64,000 nt of DNA from Metaphire vulgaris (GCA_018105865.1 CM030870.1:188501-252500), one strand, 5' to 3'. Shown: positions 33,607-45,545, numbered from the stretch's first letter. A program made the numbers and translations. Notes: a model not told the origin generated them from the sequence alone.

Positions 33607-36600
33607 TCATGTGGTGACGGCGATGAAGTCCTTCTCCTCCTCCTCCTCCTCTTCTCTTCTTCTTCGATGCATGACCGTTGTCATTCGTCGTCTGGCGTCG
33701 TCGAGGGCGAAGCGTTGCAGAGGCCGAGGGCTCGGCTCCCTCCTCTCCCATCGCCCTCCGCCGCCGCCGCCGTAGATCGACTGCTGCTGAGGATGAGGAG
33801 GAGGAGGTTGATAATCGTCGAGCAGCATCCTCCTCCTCCTGCGACCGACTCCTCCCCCTCCGCCGTCAAAGACCAGCGCCGCCGCCTTCTCCTCCTCCTC
33901 CTCCTCCTCAGTGGGAGGACCAGCGGCCGCCGATCGGAGCAGCGGTCTTCCTTCCTGAGATCGAACCTGAGAACGAGAGGTTGTTGTCGGCGATCGGGGC
34001 TGCTGCTGCTGCTGCTGCTGCAGCTGAGGGGGGTATCTTGAGATGCTCGGGAGTGTCTCTCTCCTTCTGACCGACTGATGGACGAATCGCTTTGGACTGC
34101 CGCCGTTGCCTAGCAACGCAGTTGTTCTTCTGCGCTGGTTCTCTGGTGTCCTCTGTCCGTTCGAGTCGAAGTACAGTTGACCTTGAGAGGCGCTCAGATG
34201 ATGATGACGACGGTGGGGAATGGGAGGAGCCAGTGGGGCGGAAGGCGGAGCAGGAGGAGAAGAGGAGGAGGGTGGTGGCTGTGTGGGCAACTGACGATGG
34301 AATTCTCTTCGGAGGAAGCGACCGAGTGTCACGTGATCAGATGATCGATCGAAGTGGCGCCATCTGTCTCCGGCGACTGACGTCTCTTCTCGGGCGTTCT
34401 TAGGACGGAGCTCTTCTTCGTTAGACGCGTTCACAGGGTCACGTGACGAGGAGGCGTCGTGGCGCCCCCCATCGAGGCGAAGGACGGACGCCGAGGGGAT
34501 CCCCCCTGCCTTTGGCGACGGGAGGCGCCCAATGGACGGCGGCTGGTGGCTGTGGTCGTCTTCCCGTGCACTGGAGAAGGAGGGGTCGGTGGGGGAGGGT
34601 GGGCGCAGAAGAATCTTGGGGAACGAGAGAGTGGGGGGTCCACTTTCTGCCGAATCAGAAAGATCTTTCTCGTTCGTCTCCATCTGAAGAACAGACCGAA
34701 GCATTCTGGGAGATTTCTGCCTAGTCACGTGACTCCTGTTATGACGCCCTTCTGACTCTAAGTTCCTTCTGTTGTCCGGGGTTTTTGACCTTTTGCCCTG
34801 CGCCGCCTCACCGAAGTCCCTCCCTCCCCCTCCGGTTCCAACGGAGCGACTGCGATTGGCTGGGTGGTGGGGGGACGGCACCCCATTGGGTCCCCCAGAC
34901 GACGGCACGGGGGCCCCCCTATCAGCTTCGACCGCGTCAGACGAGGCGCTGTCCTCCTCTTCCCTCTGCCGGGACAGACGCCGTCGCCGCCGCCGCCGCT
35001 GTCGATCGTCGTCCTCTACGACGACGGAGACTACGCCGTTGCTGCTTCCTCCTCCTCCTCCTCCTCCTCCGCTCCTCCTCCTCCTCCTCCTCCGGAAGAG
35101 GATCAGGACAACTGCTGCTGCTCCGGTGTCCTCCTTCTCCTCCTCCCTCCTCCTTCTTCGCCAAGAGAAACTGGAGTCGTTTCGTTCTCAACTGGGAATT
35201 CTACACAAAAACATTCAACAGACGACGAAGAAATAAAAGAAAAACACGGCGTAAATATTAAAGAGATTAAAGTCCAGTTTCTTGATTATTTGGAGACTAA
35301 AATCATCACAAGACGCAGTTAGTTGCAAGAACTCACCCCTAGAGCTAGGTGTGGTCACCCTGCCCCTCTGACCCCTCCTTTGCCCTTCTCCCTCCCCCTA
35401 GAGACGCTAGTAAGTCCTGACGCCTAAGGGACCTGTTTCGAGACCTTTTCCAAGTGACCTTAGATTGACCTCATAGGCACAGCCGCTGTGGCCTTGAACT
35501 CTGACCCTAGGCAGTTTAAGGGGATTGCCCTTTTCCCCGGAAATTTCAAATTCCCCCGGAAATTTTGGCAGCCCCATAGCTGACTTCCCACCCGGATTTA
35601 TCACTTCCCCCGTCCCCGGAGTCCAGAGTCTAGATTTAAAGACTGTCCTGACCTCGGTGACTGACTTTGTCCGGAGCTTGTTCGTTGTATTGGAAGGCTT
35701 CCTGTCTCGCCCGCGTCGAGTCCTCTTGTGCTTTGACCGCCGCTCTGTCCGACTCCTCCGCCCTCTCTCTCGCATTTCTCCTTCTGCAGTTCACAGATCA
35801 CTCACCAGTTAAGCATTCTCATCGTCGTCGTCATCAGCATCAGTGGCGTAGCCAGGATTTCCGGAAGGGGGGTTTGGTTTTGATGGCTTTGATCATGACC
35901 CACGTCGAAAAATTCATGACAAGCAAAAAATATTTTCCGTCGACAGCCAAGGGGGTTGACCTCCAAAAGCGTGTCCAAAAATTAAAATGTATGGAAACAC
36001 GTTTTAAGCAGTTTTTTCGTCGGCAGCCAAGGGGATTTTTAACTCCAACCCCCTGGCTACGCCACTGATCATCATCTTATAAGAATTTTATGACGATTTC
36101 ATGCAACGACGTCGATCGTCGTCATCATCACAGTCGTTGTTGTTGTTGTTGTTGTGATAGTCGTTGTTGTTGTTGTTGTTACCTGTTGACAGCGATCAGT
36201 GCCTTCTGTTGCGCCACCTCGGCTGCTCTGATGGCTGAGACGAGGGCGGCGTCGACGCGATCTCTCAGCCTCGTTCTGCTCATCGTAAACAACTTCCGCT
36301 TATGACCGGAAGTGACGAGTTCGTTGTCCTTGTACTTTCCCTCGTCCTTCGTTCCGTCCTTTAGGGTCGTGACCCCGTAGCCGTGCTTCCTGTCGTTGAC
36401 CCATTCGCCGACGTATTTTAACCCGTCTGACCTTTCGCTGACCCCGAAACCCGACCTCTTGTCCGCCTTCCATTCTCCCATGTAAACCTCTCTCACCTGT
36501 GGATCGATGACGTCAACGTTCGTTCCCAGAATGCCGTGCCCTGTGTCAGCGCTGCCACCTAGCGACGACAGACCATGGCCACCTCCTCCTCCTCCTCCTC

Positions 36601-37185
36601 CTCCTCCCCTCGTCAGCGGTGACCTCCGTTGAGAACGAATGGCCTCAGGAAGGTCACCGGTGCTGTGACCTTTACGCAGCCGAAGCCTATAAACAACAAC
36701 AACAACAACAACAACAATGACAACAACAACAATGACAACAACAGTAACAACAACAATAACAACAACAACAGTCTGCAATATTAATCATAGCAAACAATTC
36801 CGAAGTTATCATCAGTTATTCCAAAAGGAAGACGGAGTACTGACTCAGTGAGTGGCGAAACCAGGTTTCCCGAATAGGGGTCACATCGACATTTAGCCTA
36901 CAGAAGACTACAGACCAAAAACATCGCCAAGGACTAACACTTCGATTCTCTTTCATTCATCCTATCTTGCCTCCCTCTCTCCCTCTCTCCCCAATCCCTC
37001 GCAGCTGCTTTGCACTGACCCCATCCAGAATAGAGGCCCCGTGGTACCCCATCGTAGCCCCTGCCCTCTGCACATGTAGACCCACTCTTGACTACGACAA
37101 TGAATTGAAGTGATAAGACCGATTCTGAATTAATCGGGCAATCAGCGATACTTGAAATCACATTCACATTACGTTACGTCACTTA

Positions 37186-37250
<65 letters not shown>

Positions 37251-37990
37251 CCTTTCTGCGAGTGATCGTCCTCCTCCTCCTCCTTCGTCTCTTCCTGTCC
37301 TCATCGTCGTCGTCGTCGTCGTCGTCGAAGTAGCGGTGAGGACGAATCCTCCCCTCTGTCGATCGGTGACCGTCCCTGGAGGGTCGTTGGGCAGCAGCTG
37401 AGGCAGCTGAGGCGGCGGCGGCGGTCGACGGTCGGAGTCGACGACTGCGTTGATGACGGACGGCATGGACGCGTGATCCCTGCGTCGTTGCTGGGCTGCG
37501 ATGCCGTAGGGAGCGCTGTGACGGACTCCGAATCCATGACGAACGCCCTTCAGCCACTGGCCTTGATACGCCCCTGCTAATCAAACGCACGCACACACAC
37601 ACACACACAGCATCCTCTCTCATCTCATCCACTACTTCCCACTGGCTCTCTGTCTCACTCAGTGTTTAATCTAGACTCCTGGACTCCGGGGGAAACTGAC
37701 AAAGCCGGGGGGAAAGCTGACAAAGCCGGGGGAAGAAACTGACAAAGCCGGGGGAATTCTGCTAGGGGGCTGCTGTTAGTTGATGTAGTATGCCAAAATT
37801 TCCGTGGGGGGGAATTCGCTCCGGAAACGGCCTAGATTAAACCCTGATCTCACTGTCTCCACTCTGACTGATCTACGGATGGATTTGGAGACTGATAATG
37901 GCCTATACCGTGATTAGACTCTTAGAGTCTTATTACTCTTATAATTGCATGGCGTTAATACAAGTGCAATATTATTATTATTATTATTAT

Positions 37991-38071
<81 letters not shown>

Positions 38072-39176
38072 AAGTATTAGTACTAAGTAAGAAATAAGTA
38101 AGATAAATGAGCGATTTATATATAATAGTATTGGTGTTCAGCGGAATATTTGAGATGCAGAAGTTTAAAATGTCTGCCGTCGTAGACTTTAGAAGAAGAC
38201 TTCTGATTATTAATTATAAGAGCCTTGACTAATACGTGCAATTGTAATTGGTCGATTGTTGAGCATCGTCTGTGTTGGTTGACTTCGAGTGGCTTAGGGG
38301 CGACTGAGGCGCGTTCACCTGGCACAGGTGTGCAGTCGATGTGCATCACAATGCCCTGCATCAAACGCTCTACAATCTGTCGCAGCAGCAGCAGCAGCAG
38401 CTTAAAGCGAATCTCGTGGGAGGGAGAGAGGGAGAGAGGGAGAGAGGGAGAGAGGGAGAGAGGGAGGGTGGATAGGCTTCTAGGCCTACTACTCATTCAG
38501 CGCAGATCGTTATGTCGGTCTCTGATCGACGCAGCAGAAGCCACGGTCTACGTTTAGGCCTAACTAGGTCCGGCCGAAGACCTTCCTGCAACAGGCCTAT
38601 AGACGTCACAGGCCTTCGAACAAAGGCCTATTTTCGCCCTGACTCACTCTCCTCCTCCTCCTCCTCCTCCTCCTCGACGAGCGAATGACTTCTTGTTCTC
38701 ATTCATTCTTTTCTCGGCGGATTAAAAAAATCGATTTCTTCAATTAATCGATCGCTTTTAATAATAATAATAATAATATATGAAGAATCACACGTGGCAC
38801 TGAGCTGCCCTCCCCCTCACTTTCCATGACCCAACGATCGTCGAATTCCATCCAATGTTTAATCTAGACTCTGGACTCCAGGGAGGTGGGAACTGACAAA
38901 GCCGGAGGGGGGAGTCAGCTATAGGGGCTGCTGTTAGTTGATGTAGCATGCCAAAATTTCCGGAGGAAATTTCCGGGGGAGAGTGGCAATTTCCTCCGGA
39001 AACGGCCTAGATTAAACCCTGATTCCATCCACGTTCTTATCTATCATAGGTGTGCAGTGCACTGGAAGAGACATGCATGCTTGGCTGACTTAGTTTCGAC
39101 AGAGACATAGGCCTAAATGTCCGTCCGTCCCATGTTCATATTATTAAGATAGCGCAATACTTTCACTCTGCAACCT

Positions 39177-39231
<55 letters not shown>

Positions 39232-39813
39232 CTCTTTTGCTAAGAAAGAAGACGGAAGAAGTCTTTCTCTCTCTGAGATCTGAACTTTCAGAATTTTAGT
39301 GACATGGCATACCCCCCTATTTGGATTAGGTGCGCCGTCGGCTGATGCCCTGGGCATTATGATAGTGGCGCCATAGAAGTTGATTGATTGATTGATTGCA
39401 GCTATACTGAGTGTATCTGGTTGATTACCTTCGTCGATGTATGTTTCGACTCCGTACCCGTCCTGAAGGTTGTTCGTCCAGGTGCCTTCGTACCTGGCGC
39501 AGGACAGCGTGCTCTGTCGTACTCCGTAGCGTCCTTTGTACCCGTGCGACCAATCGCCCCGATAGACCCAATGACCCCTGACCTCGACCCCCAATCCGTG
39601 CCTCTTCCCTTCCTGCCATTCGCCCGAATACGTATTCCCGCTGGGCCAGGTGTAGACCCCGCTCTCCTCGAAGCCCTGTACCCAGGCCCCTGCGTACTCG
39701 CCCTGGCCCTTTGGCCCCGTGCAGACCCCGTAGCCGTGGGCCTTTCCCTCTAGCCAACCCCCCGAATAGGACCCACCGTCTTCGAAGTCGAATCTACCCC
39801 CAGTTTTGCTCAT
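33607..39813 (-). CDS. JPH: Junctophilin (MORN-repeat membrane junction protein), 3' end uncertain
   Basis: Junctophilins tether ER/SR to the plasma membrane; the MORN repeats bind the plasma membrane. Minus-strand exons: 39813-39429 (start ATG), 37573-37252, 36686-36183, 35783-35653, then a long exon from 35200 leftward to a stop at 33607. Exon 1 opens with [20 protein letters not shown] and carries six MORN-type repeats ([36 protein letters not shown]). Two more MORNs follow the joining region in exon 3 ([34 protein letters not shown]). Exon 4 is the alpha-helical region ([20 protein letters not shown]). Phases 1,2,2,1 agree. The last exon changes frame between 35187 and 35103. Its 433-codon frame is low complexity (Pro, Gln, Arg, Glu), and no C-terminal membrane helix was found, so a further exon may exist. 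Confidence 0.88.
35841..36067. mobile_element. 227-bp hAT-like MITE
   Basis: Ends CAGTGGCGTAGCCAGG and CCTGGCTACGCCACTG are perfect inverses. Flanks atcagcat and atcatcat match in 7 of 8 bases. The interior repeats a GTCG(A/G)CAGCCAAGGGG block twice. In a junctophilin intron. Confidence 0.85.
37192..37250. repeat. (GA)n microsatellite at a junctophilin splice donor
   Basis: On the minus strand, exon 37573-37252 ends ...GAAAG and the intron starts GTCTCTCTC and runs on as a CT repeat. Confidence 0.9.
37660..37846. mobile_element. 187-bp hAT-like MITE
   Basis: Ends CAGTGTTTAATCTAG and CTAGATTAAACCCTG. Flanks gtctcact and atctcact agree in 7 of 8 bases. The interior has three copies of an AACTGACAAAGCCGGGGG unit. 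It is the same family as 38853-39021. Confidence 0.85.
37975..38075. repeat. (ATT)n, (AGT)n, (GGT)n microsatellites
   Basis: Adjacent triplet runs: ATT, then AGT/GTA, GGT, and again AGT. Confidence 0.9.
38853..39021. mobile_element. 169-bp hAT-like MITE
   Basis: Ends CAATGTTTAATCTAGAC and GCCTAGATTAAACCCTG, with perfect 8-bp target duplications attccatc at 38845-38852 and 39022-39029. Shares GGGGCTGCTGTTAGTTGATG with 37660-37846. Confidence 0.9.
39178..39228. repeat. (GA)n microsatellite
   Basis: GA run in the first junctophilin intron. Confidence 0.95.
39290..39398 (+). mobile_element. LINE/SINE 3' tail with (GATT)n
   Basis: Contains ATTTGGATTAGG, GCTGATGCCCTGGGCAT and GTGGCGCCATAGAAGTTGATTGATTG. 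The same sequence in reverse is at 63565-63720. In junctophilin intron 1. Confidence 0.65.
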
Positions 39814-40206
39814 AAATTCTAAACTGTCTGGGGAAGACAGGGCTGCTCCTCCTCCTCCTCCTCCTTCTCCTCCTCCTCCGATCTGCAGCTCTGACGACCG
39901 AAAGGGAACTTTTGCGTTCGCAGTGGGACGAGTACATCCAGCAAGTATGCAGTCAACAGAACCTCAAGTATGGACGTCGAGTATGGAGAGAGAGAGAGAG
40001 AGTATCCACTGTAACTCATCAGAACTCCTCTTCTATAGCGCCATTTGTATAATTCCGTCGTGCAAATCCAGCGATTGAGTTCGTCGTCAGGCGTGTCCAC
40101 AGGTGGCGCTTCATTCCAGAGAACAACGCGCAGTCTTTGGAAGTCAGTTCGCGAAAGTAATGGCGAAACTAAAGGACGATCGAGACAGGGACTGGAAAAG
40201 ACAACG

Positions 40207-40413
40207 ACAGATCAGCAGCTGCCTTCGACAGAAGACCGCTTATAACCTGTCCAGACCTCTCTCTTCTTCTTCTTCTTCTTCTTCTTCTTCTTCTTCTTCT
40301 TTCTTCTTCTTCTTCTTCTTCTTCTTCTTCTTCTTCTTCTTCTTCTTCTTCTTCTTCTTCGCAATCAGCAGCTGCCTTCGACAGAAGACCGCTTATAACC
40401 TGTCCAGACCCTC
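40207..40413. repeat. 50-bp direct duplication flanking a (TTC)n microsatellite
   Basis: ATCAGCAGCTGCCTTCGACA through GACCGCTTATAACCTGTCCAGACC occurs at about 40209-40257 and again at 40364-40412. Both copies are followed by a TCTTC repeat, and about 100 bp of TTC lie between them. Confidence 0.85.
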
Positions 40414-40550
40414 TTCTTCTTCTTCTTCGCAATTTCTGGAAAAATCGAAAAAACGAAAACGAGCAATAATCCCGGTCGTTCCGCTCGACTTGCTGCGTTG
40501 GTCGCGGCGGCCTCTGTGCATTGTACGCCGATGCCTCTATTCGCTATTGT

Positions 40551-40551
<1 letters not shown>

Positions 40552-40613
<62 letters not shown>
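40552..40613. repeat. (AGC)n microsatellite
   Basis: About twenty AGC triplets. Confidence 0.95.
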
Positions 40614-40616
<3 letters not shown>

Positions 40617-41590
40617 TGATGCTTTAGGCCGCTCAACCGGCGCTGCTGGCGTCTGCTTAGGCCTCCTACAGCAGCGGAGCTCAAAAGGACCGTTTGCTTG
40701 CAATGTTATTAGGGTCAACGCAGCTACAGGAATGTCAGTCTCTCCCAACCATTATTTCGTATATGCTTCTGTTAAAATCTCCTATCTCTCGTCTTATTAA
40801 ATACAGGATGTGATATCCAGGTAGTGTGGGACTTGCACAAGACCGTTGATAAATCGAGTCTCCCCTTCGTCGTCGTCGTCGTCAACCTCATCACCGTTTG
40901 CTAATGAATATTAATGATGCTCCATGACAAGGCCGCCCCTAGCGAATGTCCATGAAACTGCAGTCGATTGCACGCAGGCTGCCCCTAGCGAATGCTCACA
41001 AAACAAAAGCTTCTTGCAGCTAGCGGCCTTTAACTCTAACACAGTCTGTAATGATGTGGCGACTTCACTCATGTGGATAACTTCGCAAATCTGTCACTAC
41101 GACCTGTGTACGCTTGCAATCAGGCAAATTAAACTAAAAATCTTAGGTTATTATCTGAAAATCCGAATTTCTTACCCAGAGCCATCAATTTTAGTAATGA
41201 ACGTAATTTCTACAGCCCTGCTAGGTGTTGCTGTCTAGAGTGCCTTAGGGGATTACAATGGCACAGTGGCACTGCATGTTAACATGTACTGTATAAATGA
41301 ATGTCTTATGCCAACATGTCTTACGGTTAACATGCTTCAGTGCAGTTCACTTTACTGGAAAAGAGCCAAAATTTTTGTTGTTAATTAATAACAGTCGATC
41401 AGTGAGGTGAGGAGTGTTAGCCATTGGCTATTAAGTGTCTACTTTAAAGCCAATTATATTTAATCATCAATCTTAATAAAATTATAATTAATAATGAAGT
41501 TGCTTATAAAGCATACCATCCCATATCATTACACTATACCTCAAATAGACAAAATATATCGATTCTTATGCTGAAATAACCGAGACCATT

Positions 41591-41752
41591 GAGGTCATAC
41601 GACCCGACCCAAATAATTAACAAGGGAATATTTGTCCTTCAGTTGAGGTCATACGACCCGACCCAAATAATTAACAAGGGAATATTTGTCCTTCAGTTGA
41701 GGTCATACGACCCGACCCAAATAATTAACAAGGGAATATTTGTCCTTCAGTT
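41591..41752. repeat. 54-bp tandem triplication covering the ALG14 C-terminal codons
   Basis: Three identical 54-bp units start at 41591, 41645 and 41699. On the minus strand the unit is the last 17 codons of ALG14 plus its TGA stop. The rightmost copy is the coding one; the other two lie in the 3'UTR. Confidence 0.95.
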
Positions 41753-42291
41753 GAGGCCATTGGACAATGAATTCATCCACAAAATAATAGAGCAAAAGTC
41801 CAGATAACGACAAAGAGTTCACTCGACAGATGCTCTCGATAAAAACTATCTTTGTTTTCTTTATGAACAAAACCTAGAACAAGATAAAAACACTGATGTC
41901 AGTTTTCTAATAAAAGTATGAAAATCTTATATTTATTTAGAGTAAATAAGTTGGAAACGTCTTACTGATTTGCTGATTCATTGTTGAATGTACCTAGAAC
42001 CAACACTGAAATTGGTAAGAGAGCTCTTTCTATTTCATGGCAAAAAATCTGGAACTCTCTTCCTCTGGTTGTCAGATCTTCCAATTCATTGAGCATCTTC
42101 CGATCCAGACTTAAAACACATCTCTTTCAATTGGCGTTTCCTCCATAGTCCGTCTCTCTTTCTCTCTGACTGATCTCTGGAATGACCTGGATCTTTTGCA
42201 GATTGATTTTGAAGTACCATCGATTGATACCCTTGGGTATTAGAACTGGTGCTATAGAAGTGTGTAATTACTACTACTGCTGCTGCTGCTG

Positions 42292-42362
<71 letters not shown>

Positions 42363-44978
42363 GCTTTGTAGCAAATCACATTAAAGAACTATTCGTTGCA
42401 TCAAATATCTGCAATGTTCAACATTGCACGAATAAGATCCTGAACATATTGACATCCTCTATATTAATTGGCTAATATTACCGGTACATGATTACGGTAT
42501 TCAAAGTCCATTATAACAACAAGAGTGAGTTTCATGCGATTAAACTGCTAAGTACATATCATCTGTTGAGTGAACGCTTTGTCATTATCTGTACTTTTGG
42601 TCTATTATGTTGTGGATGAATTCATTAAACTTGACTGTGCAGCCTAAATTTCCCAAAGGGGGAGGAGGGGGTTACGAACGACCATTCCCAAACTTAAGAA
42701 AATCCTGAAAAAAGGACTTCACTTATTATTTTGCTTGTTTAAGTTAGTTCTATATAGTTATTATATAGTTATACAGGAGCGGTTCCACCATGTTGATGAC
42801 TGGGATGCATCCCCAGGGATATTTTTACACCCCCTAACACCCCCAAATTGAGACCGACACCCCCAAATTTTCCCCAATCCGAGCCTGAGATGCACCCTAA
42901 CACTCTCCAACATCCCCCAATTTAAGACCGACACCCCCCAAATTTATAATCCTAGAAATAACCCTGATCCCCCACCGGAGTTTTTTTTTGCTTGTCAACC
43001 TATTTTTGTGGTAAATTTACAAAAAATCTACAGAAAAATACTGTGGATGAGGTTTTTTCTTTTCTGGCAAGGTTTGTTAACATTTAGTGGGCAAAACACT
43101 AAGAAGAATTACCTGTTTTTCTCTCATTTCTTTTTTTAAACTTTGCATCCCCCACCAACTTCCTATAATTTTTTTTCATCCCTCCACAAAGATTCCTGAA
43201 TTTCCTGGAACCGCCACTGTAGTTATATGAGCAAGGACAGCCTATTAATCTATGCTGATATTTTTTCTTTGCTTCTGTTTTCCTTTTTGCTGCCTTAAAC
43301 CCAATTTTTGTGTCCCTCTACCCGCAGAATAATAATACGCAATACAAATTTTGGGTCGGCCACCAAGGGGTTTTAACCCCTAAACCCCCTTTGGTTAAAC
43401 CACCGCTGCTACAACCAATATGCAATCATAAATTGAGTTGATTATGAAGGAGAATTTAATAATATAACAGAAGAAAGCAAAAAGGCAAACGGCTTTACCC
43501 TTGAAAGGAAAGCAGCTGCACAGAGTGGAACACAGGTTCCAGGTCCATTGCACAGAACCTGAGAAGAGTAAAAGCAGGAAATCTATGTTACCAATCATAC
43601 GCCAATTCTTTTGTTGGTTACATTACATATGCATTGTTAAATTTCATTCTCTTCTCTCTAGAAGTCACATATACAATTATACATGGCTTACCATAGAAAT
43701 TATACATTATTCTTACTAATTTTAAAAATTAGAAATGCATACCAGGTCAGGAGGTGTTGAAAAAACAATGAACAGTGAATAAAGAAGAGAGTAGAATGTA
43801 GAGAAGACGGTCGACAACCACGACTGCATCACCTCACGACTCCTTGGAACAACCGATAAGAAATACTGCAAAACGAAAGAACAACTCAAAATCAGCAAAA
43901 GCATAGAAACTGATCGATGATGGAAATAACATTTAAAAAGTCTTCCATATGAAACAATCTGTGAACAGTGACATCCTAATCCACAGAACCATAAACTCCA
44001 TTCATTCTGCTCAATCAACAATTCAGGATAAGGAAAGCAGACCTCAAACTACTGCAGCCACAGCTACTTAATCCTCCTCAAGTAATTCACTGTCTGTTCA
44101 ATTTTAAGCCACTAGAAATAGGGTTTGACTGCTGGTTAAATATTAGACAACATTTTCAAGCAAGTCTTGCTTTTACTGATTCGCCAAACTACCTGAGAAT
44201 TTTTCCTGTCTTCAATTCGAAGCTGTTCGGCAGCCGCCACTTTCTCTCTGCTTAAATTGTCTGTGTTGGCCATGACATAGTGACGGGGACTGTAATTATC
44301 TGACAGGAAAGTTACTAATTTCATCATTTCGGTAGTATGACCTCCTGTAGAAGATACACACAATAGATTATAAAGTCCCTGGACTCAATCCATAATTCTC
44401 TTAAGCCGTTTAAACATGGGTCAAAATAAATAAACTGCCAATTCTCAACCTTGTATACAAACTGCATTGCCAATAAACTGTCAAGGAAATGAAAAGGACA
44501 AAAACAAATTACCCGCATTTTCAACCATCCTGTGTCTACGCACTCTACACAGATCCTTCTTTTCTGCCTATTCACCTGTTATCAGCTAATTCATTTATTA
44601 AATCTGTTGAATTTATATGTTGCCAAGTTAGCTGGGCTGAACTGGGCCCAACGATCGCCCCAATAGGTCCCAAAGGAACTGCTTCTCTGCTTCTATAGCG
44701 CCATTCTATTAATGCACTTGAAATCAGTCGTGGCCTCTGTAGAAATAATATATGCATTTAAATGGATTTAAAAGCCTAAAACGACCGGATCCCAGGACGA
44801 TCAAAGTCCTGACAGCGGATTTCCTGCGATTCTCTGTTCGGAAGGAGGAAGCCGACGACGAAGAGGATCGCTGTCTACGAACGGCTCTTAAAACCACGAA
44901 AACTCTTATTAAGAGCAGAAGAAATAAAGAGAAAACGATCGAATAAGAGGACTTCAGCTGCAGAAGCCATTCGGCCAT
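41703..44978 (-). CDS. ALG14: ALG14, UDP-GlcNAc transferase subunit (complete, 5 exons)
   Basis: ALG14 anchors ALG13 at the ER membrane; together they add the second GlcNAc to dolichol-PP-GlcNAc. Minus-strand exons 44978-44786, 44344-44193, 43865-43743, 43558-43499 and 41873-41703 sum to 699 nt, that is 232 residues plus stop (human 216). An N-terminal membrane helix (SIVFSLFLLLLIRVFVVL) is followed by a basic, Ser-rich linker. Family blocks are LIVLGSGGHTTEMMKLV, NYSPRHYVMANTDNLS, VVPRSREVMQSW, VLCNGPGTCVPLC, FIESICRVNSLSLSG and DEFIVQWPQLKDKY, ending YLGRVV. The start was chosen as the Met before the membrane helix. The last intron (41874-43498) holds a LINE end, a (TAC)n run and two nested MITEs. 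The stop lies inside a 54-bp tandem repeat. Confidence 0.95.
41995..42270 (+). mobile_element. CR1/L2-like LINE 3' end
   Basis: The + frame reads ALSISWQKIWNSLPLVVRSS and then SLSIFRSRLKTHLF, the standard C terminus of CR1/L2 proteins. The UTR ends GGTGCTATAGAAGTGTG and runs into the (TAC)n array. It lies antisense in the last ALG14 intron. Confidence 0.8.
42271..42363. repeat. (TAC)n microsatellite
   Basis: TAC/TGC triplets directly after the LINE 3' tail. Confidence 0.95.
42774..43219. mobile_element. 446-bp hAT-like MITE
   Basis: Ends CAGGAGCGGTTCCA and TGGAACCGCCACTG. Perfect 8-bp target duplication tagttata at 42766-42773 and 43220-43227. It carries a second MITE (42814-42966). It is the same family as the split copy at 10474-15254. 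In ALG14 intron 4. Confidence 0.92.
42814..42966. mobile_element. 153-bp MITE nested in 42774-43219
   Basis: Runs from CAGGGATATTTTTACACCCC to CTAGAAATAACCCTG. Its relative at 58434-58516 has the same ends. The related MITE at 10474 shows the uninterrupted sequence GATGCATCCCCATCGGAG at this place, so it serves as the empty site. Confidence 0.85.
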
Positions 44979-45230
44979 CGCTGCTGCTCCTCCTGCGCAA
45001 CTCTACAATTGATCCATGAAATAGGCCAAAAACTCAAAATAATGATAGCGCCACCTGGTAGTCACAACTGACAACATAGAGATCACAAATGTTCACACGC
45101 TCAGAATCATAGAGATTAAAATATGTCAGGGCTATAAAAACCTTTCTATTTTGAAGCTCTTCAACTTCCTTAGGCCTAATTTATAATGTACAAAGAAACA
45201 CTGAAGCTAGCTTACTAAAGAATGCAGAAA

Positions 45231-45268
<38 letters not shown>

Positions 45269-45329
45269 CATTGCTAAAGCACAACACGAGAAAAACGCAA
45301 CTAAACAGATATAATTATGCAAGAATTCG

Positions 45330-45545
45330 TCGACTGATGGCCAACCATTTCATCTCTCAACAAGACAGCGCCCCAGCACATCGTTCACGAGACAGTTGCC
45401 TTCTCATCTTCGAACCCACCTGAGTTCACTGAGTCAGTGGACTGGCCACCGACCAGCTCAGACCTGAATCCCGTCGACCGATTAGCTACTAGCAGTGGGA
45501 AACACTGTAGCAACTCGTCTACGACGACAAATTAGTGTGACACAT
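45330..45545 (+). mobile_element. Tc1/mariner-type transposase remnant
   Basis: Broken + frames give SQQDSAPAHRSRD, a DWPPTSSDLNPVD-like stretch and WETL, in the order of the C-terminal catalytic part of Tc1/mariner transposases. Frames are interrupted and no terminal repeats were seen. Confidence 0.75.

Larger units (their letters stand above)
39814..41590. other. Spacer upstream of junctophilin, 3' flank of ALG14
   Basis: No gene recognised. It holds a (CTC)n run (39848-39878), a 50-bp direct duplication around a (TTC)n run (40207-40413) and an (AGC)n run (40552-40613). The junctophilin promoter should lie right of 39813 but no motif stands out. Long open frames here are microsatellite artefacts. 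Confidence 0.5.

Noticed and set aside
33667..35322. Several + strand frames of 100-158 codons
   Set aside because: They are shadows of the GC-rich, low-complexity last junctophilin exon.
41589..41807. 72-codon + strand frame with three 18-residue repeats (RSYDPTQIINKGIFVLQ-like)
   Set aside because: It is the antisense shadow of the triplicated ALG14 C-terminal codons.
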